A DNA stretch of 64,000 nt from Siphonodentalium dalli (GCA_032622095.1 CP136061.1:234048944-234112943), one strand, 5' to 3'; shown: positions 24,701 through 39,700, counted from the first letter of the stretch. Notes: generated by a model not told the origin, from the letters alone. A program made the numbers and translations.

Positions 24701-27700
24701 ATACTATCTTCTTGTTCCATAATCTCTCTTAGACTAGAAGTGTCAGATGGGCTCATAGCTAGAGCATGTGGGTCCTCAGCTGCCGAATCAACTTTAGCAC
24801 CTGGTCCCCAATTCCTGATCAATGTTTGTGGTACACCGGTCAGCCGAGTACTATCCTTTATATTATCTAGATGAATGTTTATACTTATTCCCGGTTTTAC
24901 TTTCTCTTCTTTGGAACATTTATTTTCCTGCAAAGAAGCATTATAAAATATCTCAATCTCAAACAATAATTCCGGCGGATGATCGTTTTAACCCTTTACC
25001 CAACAAACCGGCCAAAACCGGCCAAATAAAGCTTCAACAGCCTAAAATATCTTCGGTCTGTCTCAATAGAACCATACAAATATGGATATCATTGGAACCG
25101 GCTCCTTGACCACATTGTGATAGTTACAGTTATGCCCTGTGCCAATGCATTCTCTTATATATGCGAGTCGACCATAGGTCGCCTCGCATATATAAGAGAA
25201 TGCATTGGCCTAAAAAAAAATGTTTTTAACACTTTTACACATTTTTTCTTACATTCTTTAACAATTTTATAATTTTTAATGTGTTAAGCCAATGCATTCT
25301 CTTATATATGCGAGGCGACCTATGGTCGACTCGCATATATAAGAGAATGCATAGGCACAGGGCCCTTCTGTTGGGTAAAGGGTTAAAACAAATTAAGAAA
25401 ATTCCAAATGATGTCTAAAACCTTCATAAAAAACAGCAATGGGAACCACCCGTAATCACTTTAGCTAACCGTAGTGATTTGCTGGTATTTCCTGGCTTCA
25501 CAACGGTACCTGTACCAGTACCGATACCGGAACCGTCGGTACCGGTACTTGGACAATTTTCACAGTACTGGTACTGAGTGTTGAGTACCATGGTACAGAG
25601 TACAAGACGGTACTCGAATTAGTAGTCTATATACATTTGTATAAGCGATGGATAACTTGATTTAGATGTTATTTGCAGCGTTAACATAACCAAATTTGAA
25701 TCACAGTTTGTTATTGCTAAATAAATGGTGCTTGTATACATATGGTGACAATATTCGCTTAGCAGCAAACCCGATTTGCAACTTGCCCCAACCAAAATGG
25801 AAGGCAATACAGTCTATCGGTAGTTGCAAAGAGTACTTTTTTGTTGCGAAGTTGGACAATTTAAATTACACACATCGTCTGCGTATATCATAAGGTACCA
25901 CGGTAGCCTCAACCCAATTAACTGACCAATTAGCGACGCTTCTATGAGTATAGAAACATACATATAATGTGACCTAAACATAAAAGACAATTACAAATGA
26001 CCAATCGCCAAGGTTACCACGGAAAAGGCGGTAATCAGGAATTAAATCTGTACAGGTTCTGATGTCGAGTATCGACGGTTCTCGGTACTGATTGTTGATT
26101 TCTATTAATATGCCTCTTAACGAATATAAAGGGTTAATTAAGCAGCTCAACATAATGCCAAACACAACTGCAATGGGTTAACGTGATATCGTCAGCACAT
26201 TCAAACATCAAAGGCACAGTATGCCGCACTATGACAACTTGTCAATAAATTGACAGAATGCATGCATTGGGTGGGCGGCACAACATGCGAGTAATATGGC
26301 CGATTAGTGAGTTCTCTAATTACCATAGAAATAATATGGTGTACCGTGTATCTATACAAGCCTACAATGTTAGCCGGCCCAGTAGTCAAACATACATATC
26401 TCCATTCGTTCCACTCTGTAATCTGTATTCCGTCTTTTAAAAAATCCTCCCTTTGCGACTTGCCGAAAACCGCCGCAAACAACAACTTAATCTCGTTGCT
26501 TGACTAAACCTCAAACTTAATGAATAATTGATAATGGAACCCCACGAAACCGAAGTTATTTGCAGTATAAAAGTCCCCTTAATGAGTACCGATAGTCCGA
26601 TACCGACCCGGTTTGCGGTACTGACTATCAGTATCGAACCGGTACCGAAAATTGTGGTACCGTCGGTACTTTGGCAACCCTGCCAATCGCTGACTGAGCA
26701 ACAAGTCATGATACACGTGGCCCCTAGTGATGTCATGTGCAGTAACTGCATCTGAATCAATGTTGATGGGATATACCATGTATATTTCTATACTTCAATC
26801 GAAGTTCAAAGATGTCAAATGATCAGTCTGCAACTGACATGCACATGTACTTGTCCTCAAGGCTCGATTGGAATGATTGTCTTGTGTTTTTTCTTTTAAT
26901 TTGAAATAATTTAAATGATTTTTTTGGTTGATAAATACAGACAACTTCAGCATTCTATCATTGTATTTTATTTATCTAAATCGGATTCGATAGTCACAAT
27001 TTTAAAAGTCAGTGAACCTGTATTCGTGAATATAAACTGTTCATCATTAATTATATTCGATCGCTGATGAAGCTTTTTCAACCGCTTTGTAAAAATACAA
27101 AAGCAGAAGAGCTTACCGACCCGCGAACCATCTTGAATCTTCGCTACATATCATATTCATACATAGTAATGACGTTGCTTGTTACCAATTTTGATATAAA
27201 ATCAATTACCTTTACGGCGACTATGTCATCTGCGACCCATTCGATCACAATATGTGTTACAGTCACCTTAATTAAATTCACGCAGATTGTAGGCATGTAT
27301 CATCAACTCATCGGCTTTACAGTTTATCTCTCCAAAACAAAGCGATGAGTAAAATAATCAGTTAGTGATGCTTCTTTCCATCTTACACTCATTGTTCAAA
27401 GACATGTTCAAACGACAAATTGCCAACTGCAATTTGTGTGGTGTTATACAGTAATGCTCTAATTAATCGACCTCTTAACCAAAGCAGAATTATGGGTAAC
27501 TTTTCAGGATTTAGTCGGAAATATGGCTTGTTGCCATTCATCGGAAAGCTCTCGGGGAGAGCTTTCCGATGAATGGCAACAAGCCATATTTCCGACTAAA
27601 TCCTGAAAAGTTACCCATAATTCTGCTTTGGTTAAGAGGTCGATTAATTAGAGCATTACTGTAAGTATCTTTGTTTGAAATGCTTGTTTTGAAGTGTTGT

Positions 27701-30700
27701 GAAATTCATTATTTAAATTCTTCTAAATCCACAATGTTATCTACTTCCAGCCGTAAGATCAACCTGTATTTCGTACCTGGCACATTGTATATATAACTCA
27801 TATAAATCCAAGCAGCCACTTACAATATTATCAATTGTACTGCGGTACCGCACGCGGAACAATCCCGGTACCGAGAAGCCTGTGTATTTCCCAATTATTT
27901 AGGGGATAATGGTACGATATATAATGTCAATTGAACCAGCTTCGTAAATGCTAGACAGCTTAACCCTTTCGTGATGGGAGCTGCACTGGTGCAGCATTAA
28001 AGATCCTGTGCCAGTCCATTCTATTATATATGCGAGTCACCCATAGGGAGCATCACATATATAAGAGAATGTATTGGCTTCCAATGTATTCTCTTATACA
28101 TGCAAGGCTCCATATGGGAGACTCGCATATATGAGATAATGCATTGGCACAGGTTTTTGCAAAATTTCAGGAAGTTCCAGTCATCAAAGTGTTAAATAAG
28201 TCTAATTCACTATACATATTATCAACTGAGCCACCTAAGTGCAAGAGTATGATGGAAAATTGTAACACTGATCATGTAGACCTTACCGTCAACTGACTGT
28301 CATCAATCACTGTTGTCAGCGATTCTGACTCATTCTCTTCCTCCGACTTCACGCTGATATCTGAGCAGCCTGATATAGTTCTCTCCCTCTTATTGTTCAA
28401 CTTTTCATCCTCGCTCCAGCTTTTATGATGACTTCGTCTCTTTTTTTGCTTTACTTTCTTGGCGGATGCTGTTTTTTCCCCCGATTTGCTGTAATTTTTC
28501 TCAAGCATTTCTAAGTATTCGTAACTTGGCCCATCTGAATCAGGTGTTATCAACCTTCTGCACATTGCATCATTCTGTTCATGAAGACAAATGAGAGATG
28601 AATTAATTTCAACTGTATGACTATTGACAATGCTTTAGGAACATTTTCAAGATCTCCATGTAATATATATATAATTTGGGGATATTGTCACCATCTCCAA
28701 AAGGTTAATATATATGCAATCTATGGTTTCATTAAAAGCTGGTGGTCAACGATAAAAAATTGTTTTCCTCAGATGGACAACGAATGGAATGATGGACAGA
28801 CAGCTGACCAGATGCATGTAATCCAGCTTACTACATTTGTGGGGGTATAACAATTAGGCATATGTGAATTGACTATGTCAAATTAAAAGCTTGTGGCTGC
28901 TAGTGACAGTTACTGATGGTAATCAGTGGGGATTAACATAGAAGGGAAGAGATTCAAGGAGAGATCTATTATTTTAAGATGAAAGCATCATGAGAGTAAA
29001 GTAAAGTATATTTGAAGCCAGACTAATTGCTCATCCAAGAGTAATTATAATTACAATACACCACATTTGTGTCATATGTGTATAATCTCCCATATGAAAA
29101 ACATTTTTAAAGAAATTCTGATACACATATACCTTGATTGTCAATTCAATATTAAGAAATATTCATTTTATATTGAAATAATCATCGGTTGTGACTGACC
29201 TGCTCTCTGTAGTATGTGGTAACATCTGCCATCACTTCATCGCTAACCATATCCAGATATCTGGAAGGGGGATGCATATCCATTTCTACTAGTATATGAA
29301 ATATATATCTCTTTCATGACGGGAGCTGCGCTGATGCAGCATTAAAGATCCTGTGGCAGTGCATTCTCTTATATATGCAAGTCTCCCATAGAGAGCCTTG
29401 CATATATAAGAGAATGCACTGGTTTACAAGGTCAATATTGTTAGGCCAATATAATCTCTTATATATGCGAGGCTCCCTATGGAAGACTCGCATGTATAAG
29501 AGAATGCATTGGCACAGGTTTTTCGCATAATTTAAGGAAGCTCCAGTCATGGAAGGGTTAATGGGTTATTGGATGGGGCTTTGGGTTGTCAAATTTACAG
29601 TTTTAGTGGTGCAGGAAAGACCACACTGAGGATGAATATCACTGGGGAATATCATGGCACATAGAAACCACTGCCCCCCCCCCCCCCCCCCCGATAAGCA
29701 ATATGCAAATTTACCAGGATGCATGAACCCAGATAACCTTCCAGGTACTTGGTGCCATGACCACTACTGCATAGTTCATAGTTATAATTCCGTTATTTGC
29801 CGATAAATAATATATAAAAATATTTCCCATCAGGTCAGTTAACCCTTTACCCAACAAACCGGCCAAAACCGGCCAAATAACCTATAACTTAAGGAACGTC
29901 AATTTTATATTGCTATGAATCAATCTTAAATTCACAGATTGTTGGCCACTCAGGTGCGGGGCCTGTTGATAATTTAACAGTGTTTTTAATATTGGCCATT
30001 ATTTCTGCAGTTCAATGTGTACTACATGTATCATTAACAGTCATGTCATACTCTGGAAGGGCCAGTGAATAATTTAAATCCCGTGCAAATCATCTCACAT
30101 TAACTCCTGACCAATGTTCCAACTTTAACCACATATACACATCTAAATTACAAAAAGGTGATTGTCTAAATTTACTATGAGTTGACTTAGAAAGTTACAA
30201 TACAAAAAACAAAAAACAAAATGCCCTCCCGCCCCATTCTCAGAAAAAGTCTGATGAGAAACAAGGAATCTCTGTCGAATGGCCTAATTTAATATTTGAA
30301 GGTTATGGTACCATCTTTCAATACATTTTAACCCTTTACCCAACAAACCGGCCAAAACCGGCCAAATAAAGCTTCAACAGCCTAAAATATCTTCGGTCTG
30401 TCTCAATAGAACCATACAAATATGGATATCATTGGAACCGGCTCCTTGACCACATTGTGATAGTTAGTTATGCCCTGTGCCAATGCATTCTCTTATATAT
30501 GCGAGTCGACCATAGGTCGCCTCGCATATATAAGAGAATGCATTGGCCTAACAAAAATCTTTTTTTAACACTTTTTACCATTTTTTCTTACATTCTTTAA
30601 CAATTTTATAATTTTTAATGTGTTAAGCCAATGCATTCTCTTATATATGCGAGGCGACCTATGGTCGACTCGCATATATAAGAGAATGCATTGGCACAGG

Positions 30701-33700
30701 GCTGTTCTGTTGGGTAAAGGGTTAATAAGTCATCATACCTTCCTTCAAGCATGGCTGCTAAGTTCTGACATACGAACTGTAGACAGGATTGCCTCAGCTG
30801 ACCAGCGTTGTAAGTCGAAGCAAACTCCAGCAGCTCACCGCAGTTCTTCAGGGTCACTATATAAACATATCAAGAATCTGTATGGAGTGTAATGTGCACA
30901 CCGTGACCAGGGATGTGGGAAGGGGGTCTTTGATGGGATGGGAGGAATCATTCAACTGCACCCCCTCTTAAAGACATTGCTAACATTATTTGTACCTGAC
31001 CATCCTGACAATTCTGAAAAGAGTAGTCTGAAAACAAACTCAACCTATTTTCAGTCTGGAATAAAAGGACGCTGACATTTCCCCATCCCCGAAAAAAAAA
31101 ATGGTTTTCTCAGAAGGTTGGCTTTTTGGGAATCAAAATAAATATTGAACTTGGTAAAAATTAGAATAGTATAAAGTAAGGGGGGGGAAAATACCTCTGA
31201 AAAATAATTTTTTCCGTCGTTCATATACATGTCAGAACAGCAGCCATATTAGTAATATATTATGTAACAAATATCCTAAAGTTTCAATTCTCTATATTTG
31301 AAATTGGAGGAGTTGATTACATACACAACGTAGGTACCCAAAATCAAAATGGTCAAAATCTTTCTAATCTAAGTCAAGAAAGGGAAATAACTCGGTGATA
31401 AAAAAAATGTTCTGTTGTGCATATACACGCTGCACATTCAGGCACATTAGTAATATATCGGTACCAATATCCCAAAGTTTCAATTCTCTACATTCGAACC
31501 TGTGGGAGGAGTTGATTACACAATGAAGGTATCCATAATATGTGACGGACAAACAAATGGCCAAACAGACAGGTCATTCCTATAGTCCCCCAAAAATAAA
31601 TTTTTCGGGGGACCATTACCAACTGGTGTTGTTTCAGGCATGACAACAATCAGAGTTATTCATGGCTGCAAATTTGAAGGACCTGATCCACTAGCTGGCA
31701 GCCAGATGTCTCACATAAAAGTGAGTAATCATCGTTTTCTTCACTTGTATAACTAATTCAACCAAATGAAAGTGTCAATGACACTGTAGCTCAACTTGGA
31801 AAGGAAATTATTTCATGTGTTAAAGTCAATGGAGTGATTAGGAATGTGGAAAGTTGAAAGGCCTAGTTATGCAAAGAGTAAAATCTGAGATGGCCGCTGG
31901 CAGCCATGTTTTTTTGCCAAATGACCCCAAAAAGACTTGTTACCATTTACATGTCATTATTAACATCCAGTACAAATTTCATGATGATCTGACAAATGAT
32001 ACGACCTGTAGCCTGTGTCAAAGGATTTAGTCATGCAAAGAGTAAAATGCCAGATGGCTGCTGGCAGCCATGTTTTTTGGCCAAATGACTCCAAAATGAA
32101 TCATTCCCATCTACATGTCATTGTTAATATCTGTAACAAATTTCATGAAGATCTGACCAAAGCTACGACATGTAGGCCGCGCCAAAGGATTTAGTCATGC
32201 AAAGAGTTAAATCCAAGATGGCTTCTGGTGGCCATTTATTTTGGCCGAATGACCCCAAAATGACTCGTTCCCATCTACATGTCAATATTAACATCCATGA
32301 CAAATTTCATGATGATCAGACGAGCAGTATGACCTGTAGCCCGCGCCAATGGATTGAATTTTGAAATCCAAAATGGCGGCTGGTGGCCATGTTTTTTGCC
32401 GAATGACCCCAAAATAACTCGTTCCCATCTACATGACAATGTCAACATTCATGACAAATTTCATAAAGATCGGACCAAAGGTACGACCTGTAGCCCGTGC
32501 TAATGAATTGAATTTTGAAATCCAAGATGACCGCTGGCGGCCATGTTGTTTGTCCGAATGACCCCAAAATGACTTGTTCCCATCTACATTCCAATTTCAA
32601 CAGTCATGACAAATTTCATGATGATCAGACTAAAGGTACGACCTGTAGCCCGTGCTAAAGGATTTAGTCATACAAAGAGTAAAATCCAAAATGGCTGCTG
32701 GCGGCCATGTTTTTTGGCCAAATGACCCCAAAATGACTCGTTCCCATCTACATGTCATTGTTAACATCCATGACACATTTTATGATGATCCGACCAAAGG
32801 TACGACCTGTAGGCCGTGCCAAAGAATTTAGTCATGCAAAGAGTAAATCTAAGATGGCTGCCGGCGGCCATGTTTTTGGGCTGAATGACCCCAAAATTAC
32901 TCGTTCCCATCTACATGTCAATGTTAACATTCATGACAAATTTCATGATGATCAGACCAAAGGTACGACCTGTAGCCCGTGCTAATGGATTGAATTTTGA
33001 AATCCAAGATGGCCGCTGGCAGCCATGTTGTTTGTCCGAATGACCCGAAAATGACTCATTCCCATCTACATTCCAATTTCAACAGCCATGACAAATTTCA
33101 TGATGAATGATGATCAGACTAAAGGTACGACCTGTAGCCCGTGCTCAAGGATTTAGTCATACAAAGAGTAAAATCCAAAATGGCTGCTGGCGGCCATGTT
33201 TTTTTGCTGAATGACCCCAAAATGACTCGTTCCCATCTACATGTCATTGTTAACATCCATGACACATTTTATGATGATCCGACCAAAGGTACGACCTGTA
33301 GGCCGTGCCAAAGAATTTAGTCATGCAAAGAGTAAATCTAAGATGGCTGCCGGCGGCCATGTTTTTGGGCTGAATGACCCCAAAATTACTCGTTCCCATC
33401 TACATCTCAATGTTAACATTCATGACAAATTTCATGATGATCAGACCAAAGGTACGACCTGTAGCCCGTGCTAATGGATTGAATTTTGAAATCCAAGATG
33501 GCCGCTGGCGGCCATGTTGTTTGTCCGAATGACCCCAAAACGATTCGTTCCCATCTACATTCCAATTTCAACAGCCACGACAAATTTCATGATGATAAGA
33601 CTAAAGGTACGACCTGTAGCCCGTGCTAAAGGGTTTAGTCATACAAAGAGTAAAATCCAAAATGGCTGCTGGTGGCCATGTTTTTATGCCGAATGACCCC

Positions 33701-36700
33701 AAAATGACTTGTTCCCATCTACATGTCATTGTTAACATCCATGACACATTTTATGATGATCCGACCAAAGGTACGACCTGTAGGCCGTGCCAAAGAATTT
33801 AGTCATGCAAAGAGTAAATCTAAGATGGCTGCCGGCGGCCATGTTTTTGGGCCGAATAACCCCAAAATTACTCGTTCCCATCTACATGTCAATGTTAACA
33901 TTCATGACAAATTTCATGATGATCAGACCAAGGGTACGACCTGTAGCCCGTGCTAATGGATTGAATTTTGAAATCCAAGATGACCGCTGGCGGCCATGTT
34001 GTTTGTCCGAATGACCCCAAAACGATTCGTTCCCATCTACATTCCAATTTCAACAGCAATGACAAATTTCATGATGATAAGACTAAAGGTACGACCTGTA
34101 GCCCGTGCTAAAGGATTTAGTCATACAAAGAGTAAAATCCAAAATGGCTGCTGGTGGCCATGTTTTTTTTGCCGAATGACCCCAAAATGACTCGTTCCCA
34201 TCTACATGTCATTGTTAACATCCATGACACATTTTATGATGATCCGACCAAAGGTACGACCTGTAGGCCGTGCCAAAGAATTTAGTCATGCAAAGAGTAA
34301 ATCTAAGATGGCTGCCGGCGGCCATGTTTTTGGGCCGAATGACCCCAAAATTACTCGTTCCCATCTACATGTCAATGTTAACATTCATGACAAATTTCAT
34401 GATGATCAGACCAAAGGTACGACATGTAGCCCGTGCTAATAGATTGAATTTTTAAATCCAAGATGGCCGCTGGCGGCCATGTTGTTTATCCGAATAACCC
34501 CGAAATGACTCGTTCCCTGCTACATTCCAATTTCAACAGCCATGACAAATTTCATAATGATCAGACTAAAGGTACGACCTGTAGCCCGTGCTAAAGGATT
34601 TAGTCATACAAAGAGTAAAATCCAAAATGGCTGCTCCCAAAATGACTAGTTCCCATCTACATGAAATTGTTAACATCCATGAAAATATTTATGATGATCC
34701 GACCAAAGGTACGACTTGTAGGCCGTGCCAAAGAATTTAGTCATGCAAAGAGTAAAATCTAAGATGGCTGCCGGTGGCCATGTTTTTTGGCCGAACAACC
34801 CCAAAATTACTCGTTCCCATCTACATATTAATATATTAATATCAATATTAACATCCATGACAAATTTCATGATGATCAGACGAACAGTACGACCTGTAGC
34901 CCGTGCTAATGGATTGAATATTGAAATCCAAGATGGCCACTGGCGGCCATGTTTTTTTCCCGAATGAACTGAAAATGACTCGTTCCCATCTACATGTCAA
35001 TGTCAACAGCTATCACAAATTTCATAATGATCCGACCAAAGGTACGACCTGTAGCCCATGCTAAAGGAAATTGTTGACGCATCACGCACACACACAAGCA
35101 CGACGGACGACAAAGCCATGGCAATAGCTCAAACTTTTCAAAGTAAAGTTGAGCTAAAAAGATAGCGATTGAGCTATATATCAATATTTACTAGCTCACT
35201 ATGAATCACATCTCCATATAAATATGACTGTTGAGAAGATAGTGTTCAAGTGACTTCGGTCACCATTTTTCGAGGTTGTAAAATTTGAATGCCAAAATCT
35301 CCTTAAAAACAAATCTGTTTAATATCTGGGTTTTGCAGTATCCGAGATGTGAGTTGTTGGGCTAGCTCATGAGTCAAATAGTATGCTGATATAAATGGAA
35401 CATAAAGAAAAAACAATGTTTAAATTACCTGGCGTGATATCTAGCTGACATTTTCGAGCCAATTATCACATATCAAAGTTCCCAGCCCTGTGGCACAACA
35501 CAGTCCAACTAAAGCTTATCTATATACTAGGGGGTTGCCCGTCACAAAATGATGGGTAACATTTTGTTACTTTCTAGTGTCCACGGTCATGAAAACATTC
35601 TCATTTCTATATTAGAATGCACATATTGGACGAAACAAAATCAGCATATTACTTTAAATATTACTAAATACAACTGAAACATACTCAATTCGGGAGACTT
35701 TATTCAGCAACGAAGGGCGCTTGCAGCAATATTTGTTCTTAAACGGACCCCCTTTAGAACCTGTATTCAGCATGCAGACTAAGGATCACAGGCCCCTTTA
35801 CTGCCCATTTGTTGGAACACTTTATTTCAATAAAACTGTATTTTCTACCGCCCCCTCTCCCCAACCCACATATGCATGCACATATGGAACGCAACGATCA
35901 AGATATTTTTACGTTATTACTATATACTAACTGAAACATTCGTGAGCCTTTATTTAGCAGGTGAGGGGCTTCGCGCACATTTTGATCTATTAAACATTCT
36001 TTTTTCAGATTTGCACCCAACTGAAAAATTAAAAGAGCATTAACCCTTTACCCAACAGAAAGGCCCTGTGCCAATGCATTCTCTTATATATGCGAGTCGA
36101 CCATAGGTCGCCTCGCATATATAAGAGAATGCATTGGCTTAACACATTAAAAATTATAAAATTGTTAAAGAATGTAAGAAAAAATTGTAAAAAGTGTTTA
36201 AAAAAGATTTTTTTTAGGCCAATGCATTCTCTTATATATGCGAGGCAACCTATGGTCGACTCGCATATATAAGAGAATGCATTGGCACAGGGCATAACTG
36301 TAACTATCACAATGTGGTCAAGGAGACGGTTCCAATGATATCCATATTTGTATGGTTCTATTGAGACAGACCGAAGATATTTTAGGCTGTTGAAGCTTTA
36401 TTTGGCCGGTTTTTGCCGGTTTGTTGGGTAAAGGGTTAATTAGCGTCGGCAGTATTGTTTACACTGTATTATTAGTCCCGGTCCGGGAATGTGGTTTTTC
36501 CAACTGAGTTCCTGTGAATGTACTGAATGGTACCCACTGACGGGAGGTCAGACTGAGTCCATTCGCCATCTTCCGGTACTCCTTCGATTCCACACTCAAT
36601 GCACAACTTTCATATCAAATACAGCATTCTTTACTTATGTTCACACCGAACTGTCAAATTAAAATACCATATTAGCACCCATTCCCAAGTCTCGACTCTA

Positions 36701-39700
36701 CACCCCACTACATGCACTTCCATGAAAAAAATCTACATTATTTACTTATATTCACACTCATCCTGAACTGACAAAATTAATTTAGTGCCTATTTCCAACA
36801 ACGCTTTGGTAGAGCGCATGGAAGTGTGGGTTTGCATGCGACATCACATGACGTTGTTTCAACAAACGTCATAAGAAATGTGTCTATACTTGAGTGCAAA
36901 TACTGCATTTGGGGAACATGTTAGATCTCAGGTTTGCTTTGACCAATTGGCGTGAAATTTGGTGAGTCATCTTTTACAACACAATATAGGTCATGGTACA
37001 AATTTGGGCCACATTGCATGCATTGGTTGAAAAGTTATAAACGTGCAAAAAGCGTGACCGAGTTATACAGACACAGATACGCAGACAGACAACGGGTTTT
37101 ATATATATAGATATATATATATATATAAAAGAATAGGGTCTGTCTATCCGTGATTTTTCTCCAAAACCCCTGGACCAATTTCAACCAAATTTGGTGTGGT
37201 GACTCAGGGTACCCTGGCGGATATTACAACGGTATTAGATTTTCAAATTTTGAATTTAAAAACAAATTTAATTTAATTTAAAAACAACAAAAAAGTTTTT
37301 GGTTAAATTGAGCAAGGAGTTCAATCTAAAAATAAAATTCAAAATTTAAATTTGTTTTAGGGTTGCCACGACTATGAGTTTTCATAATCGACTAATCGAC
37401 CCTTATAATTGACGGCTAGTCGATTAATCGTTCATATATGAGGCCTATGTTACACCCAGGTAAACAAGTGATAAATGCGAAATTACAATGACCACTTTAC
37501 ATCCAGTCTGAACACAGTTATAAACTGTCAGTCAGCAGGTTTGTCCTTCTGAGGCCCCCGCCCGTCATCGGCAACCTAAACTCAAATTTGCGCAGCCGGT
37601 GAACACCCTCCTTGTCGTTATTCCCCGAGGACGAGAATTTTTTATAATATCTGTCGTGAACATGCATCGCAGTGCCAATTGAAATGTGTGGAATTGTCGC
37701 ATACATATTGAAAACAGACTATCGTTAGTTTTTCAGAGAATCCCATTGTGTATTGATTACGTCACCTAACATATATGGAGCACTTAGTTTATTTCGTGGG
37801 CTTCGGTGTGCGTGCGCGCCTCTTGTTAATTACAAATTAATAGTTTATATACATTGCCACGTTGGAGAATGTAATGTATGTAGCACTACATAAGTGATGA
37901 CATAAACTTGTTACTGATTAACTGTCTAGTAACTTTGAACATTCCATGTCCCGCGAACTTTCTGACTTTGTGAATAATGGTGATCGTTTTACAGTATGAA
38001 ATTCGAGAAATGAAACATAGATGCAGTCCGATGTACGTCGCCCATTTTGGCAATAATGATCATTAATTACCGATGGGAACATAGGAACATCAATTAACAG
38101 TTAAACATAATTTATAAACAATGACAAGACCGTAACACAACATCAAAGGAAGCCGCTGGCCCACCACGACTGCGGGAACATGTTGTACACTGAATTCTTT
38201 GAAGATGACCGCCAATCGTCGGCTGCGACATCAAAGACGCACCAGAAGTGGCAAGAGAACAGGCTGTCGGGTGGTAAATTGTGCTACATACACTGTTAAC
38301 TTTTACTTCCAGACATGGCATTTGTGCATAGTACTGCTTACATACACAACCATACCCACCCCCTCCCCCCCTTGGGGGCGATTAGTCGACGAAAGTAAAT
38401 AACCGTCAACTATCGCACCTGTCGAAGGTTAGTCGATTAATTGAATAATCGTGGCAAGCCTAATTTGTTTGTTAAATTTTAAATATATTTGTTTTGGTTT
38501 TGTTTTAATCCAAAAGATTAAACAATAAAAATGTGCATAAAGCGCACAAAGGGGCCACAGGCCCCTCCGAAGCGAAGCTGAATAAAGGCTCATGAAGAAA
38601 GCCTGTTTCAGCTAGTATTCCATAAAATTCTAAGTTCTCACTCACCTAAGCTGACAACAGACACTTCACATATCTCCTTCAGTCTGGTCACTAAGAGCTG
38701 GTCAGAGAGAACCAGGATGTTACACAGCAGCTCAACATTCCTACAGTCTGTGGACGGCAATAAAAGAATCACAATTTTAATCCTTTGAATACTCAATGGA
38801 TTTAGTTCTCAAAGTATAGGAATGGTCCATTTTCCATTTGTAGGGATGTTCAGATACCACAAGCAGATGGTAGAAGAAAATGACTAAGATATTTCTCAGA
38901 TATTACAAGTGATGCTAGGAAGAAATTGACTCTAATGACTGATTTGTAGGGATGTTCAGCTACTAATTCTATGTGATTAATATTATTCACCCAAAGGTGC
39001 ATGACCAGGTGTTCATGCCCTCTGGATATTTCGTCCAACATCCAGTTTTATAATTATTATGTTTTGCAAACATCGAGTGTTTTGTTCTCGATGTCTGAGT
39101 CAGTATGTGAGACTTGTGACACGATATGAGTGGTAGTTGTGTTTACTGACTAGCTTTTGTGAGCATTTGATATATCCCTAATGTGTTGTTGGTTCTTGTT
39201 GTAAGAGTTTAAAAAGATTGTTGGGAGGGGTTTATTTTTTATAAATTATTTGTTGAGTGCTTTTGTCAAGTGTTTGATGTATATGTCCTATCGGGTTTTG
39301 GAGGGGTGTATCACTAGGTTATTGTCCAGTATTTGGGAGTTGTATGCTGGCCAGGGCTTTGGCAATGGTGAGTATATTAGTTAAATTGTTTGTGCTGGTG
39401 CTTGGTGCATCAGTACTGTGACATATTGTACGTCTTTTGGCCTTTAGAGGGCGTTTGCATGGTAGGGTATCTTTTTTCAGTCTGATTTCTGTGACTGAAA
39501 TGAAGTAGGGGTCATTGACCTTTTCCTTTTTAGGTATTCTAGTCTGACCATATTCCTCTGTCGTAGCTCCAAATTGAGTCTTGTTAGGAGTGTATCTATT
39601 GCTTCTTCTGCCTCGTTTCTTGCAGTAAGTGAGAATGAGGCATTAAGTTCAGTGCTTTTGGCAATGAATTCCGATTTGTTGTGGTCAAGTCAGGATTGTG

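Noticed and set aside
32752-34439. Four near-identical 77-codon frames
   Set aside because: They recur because the pearl-like core unit recurs; no start context or domain.
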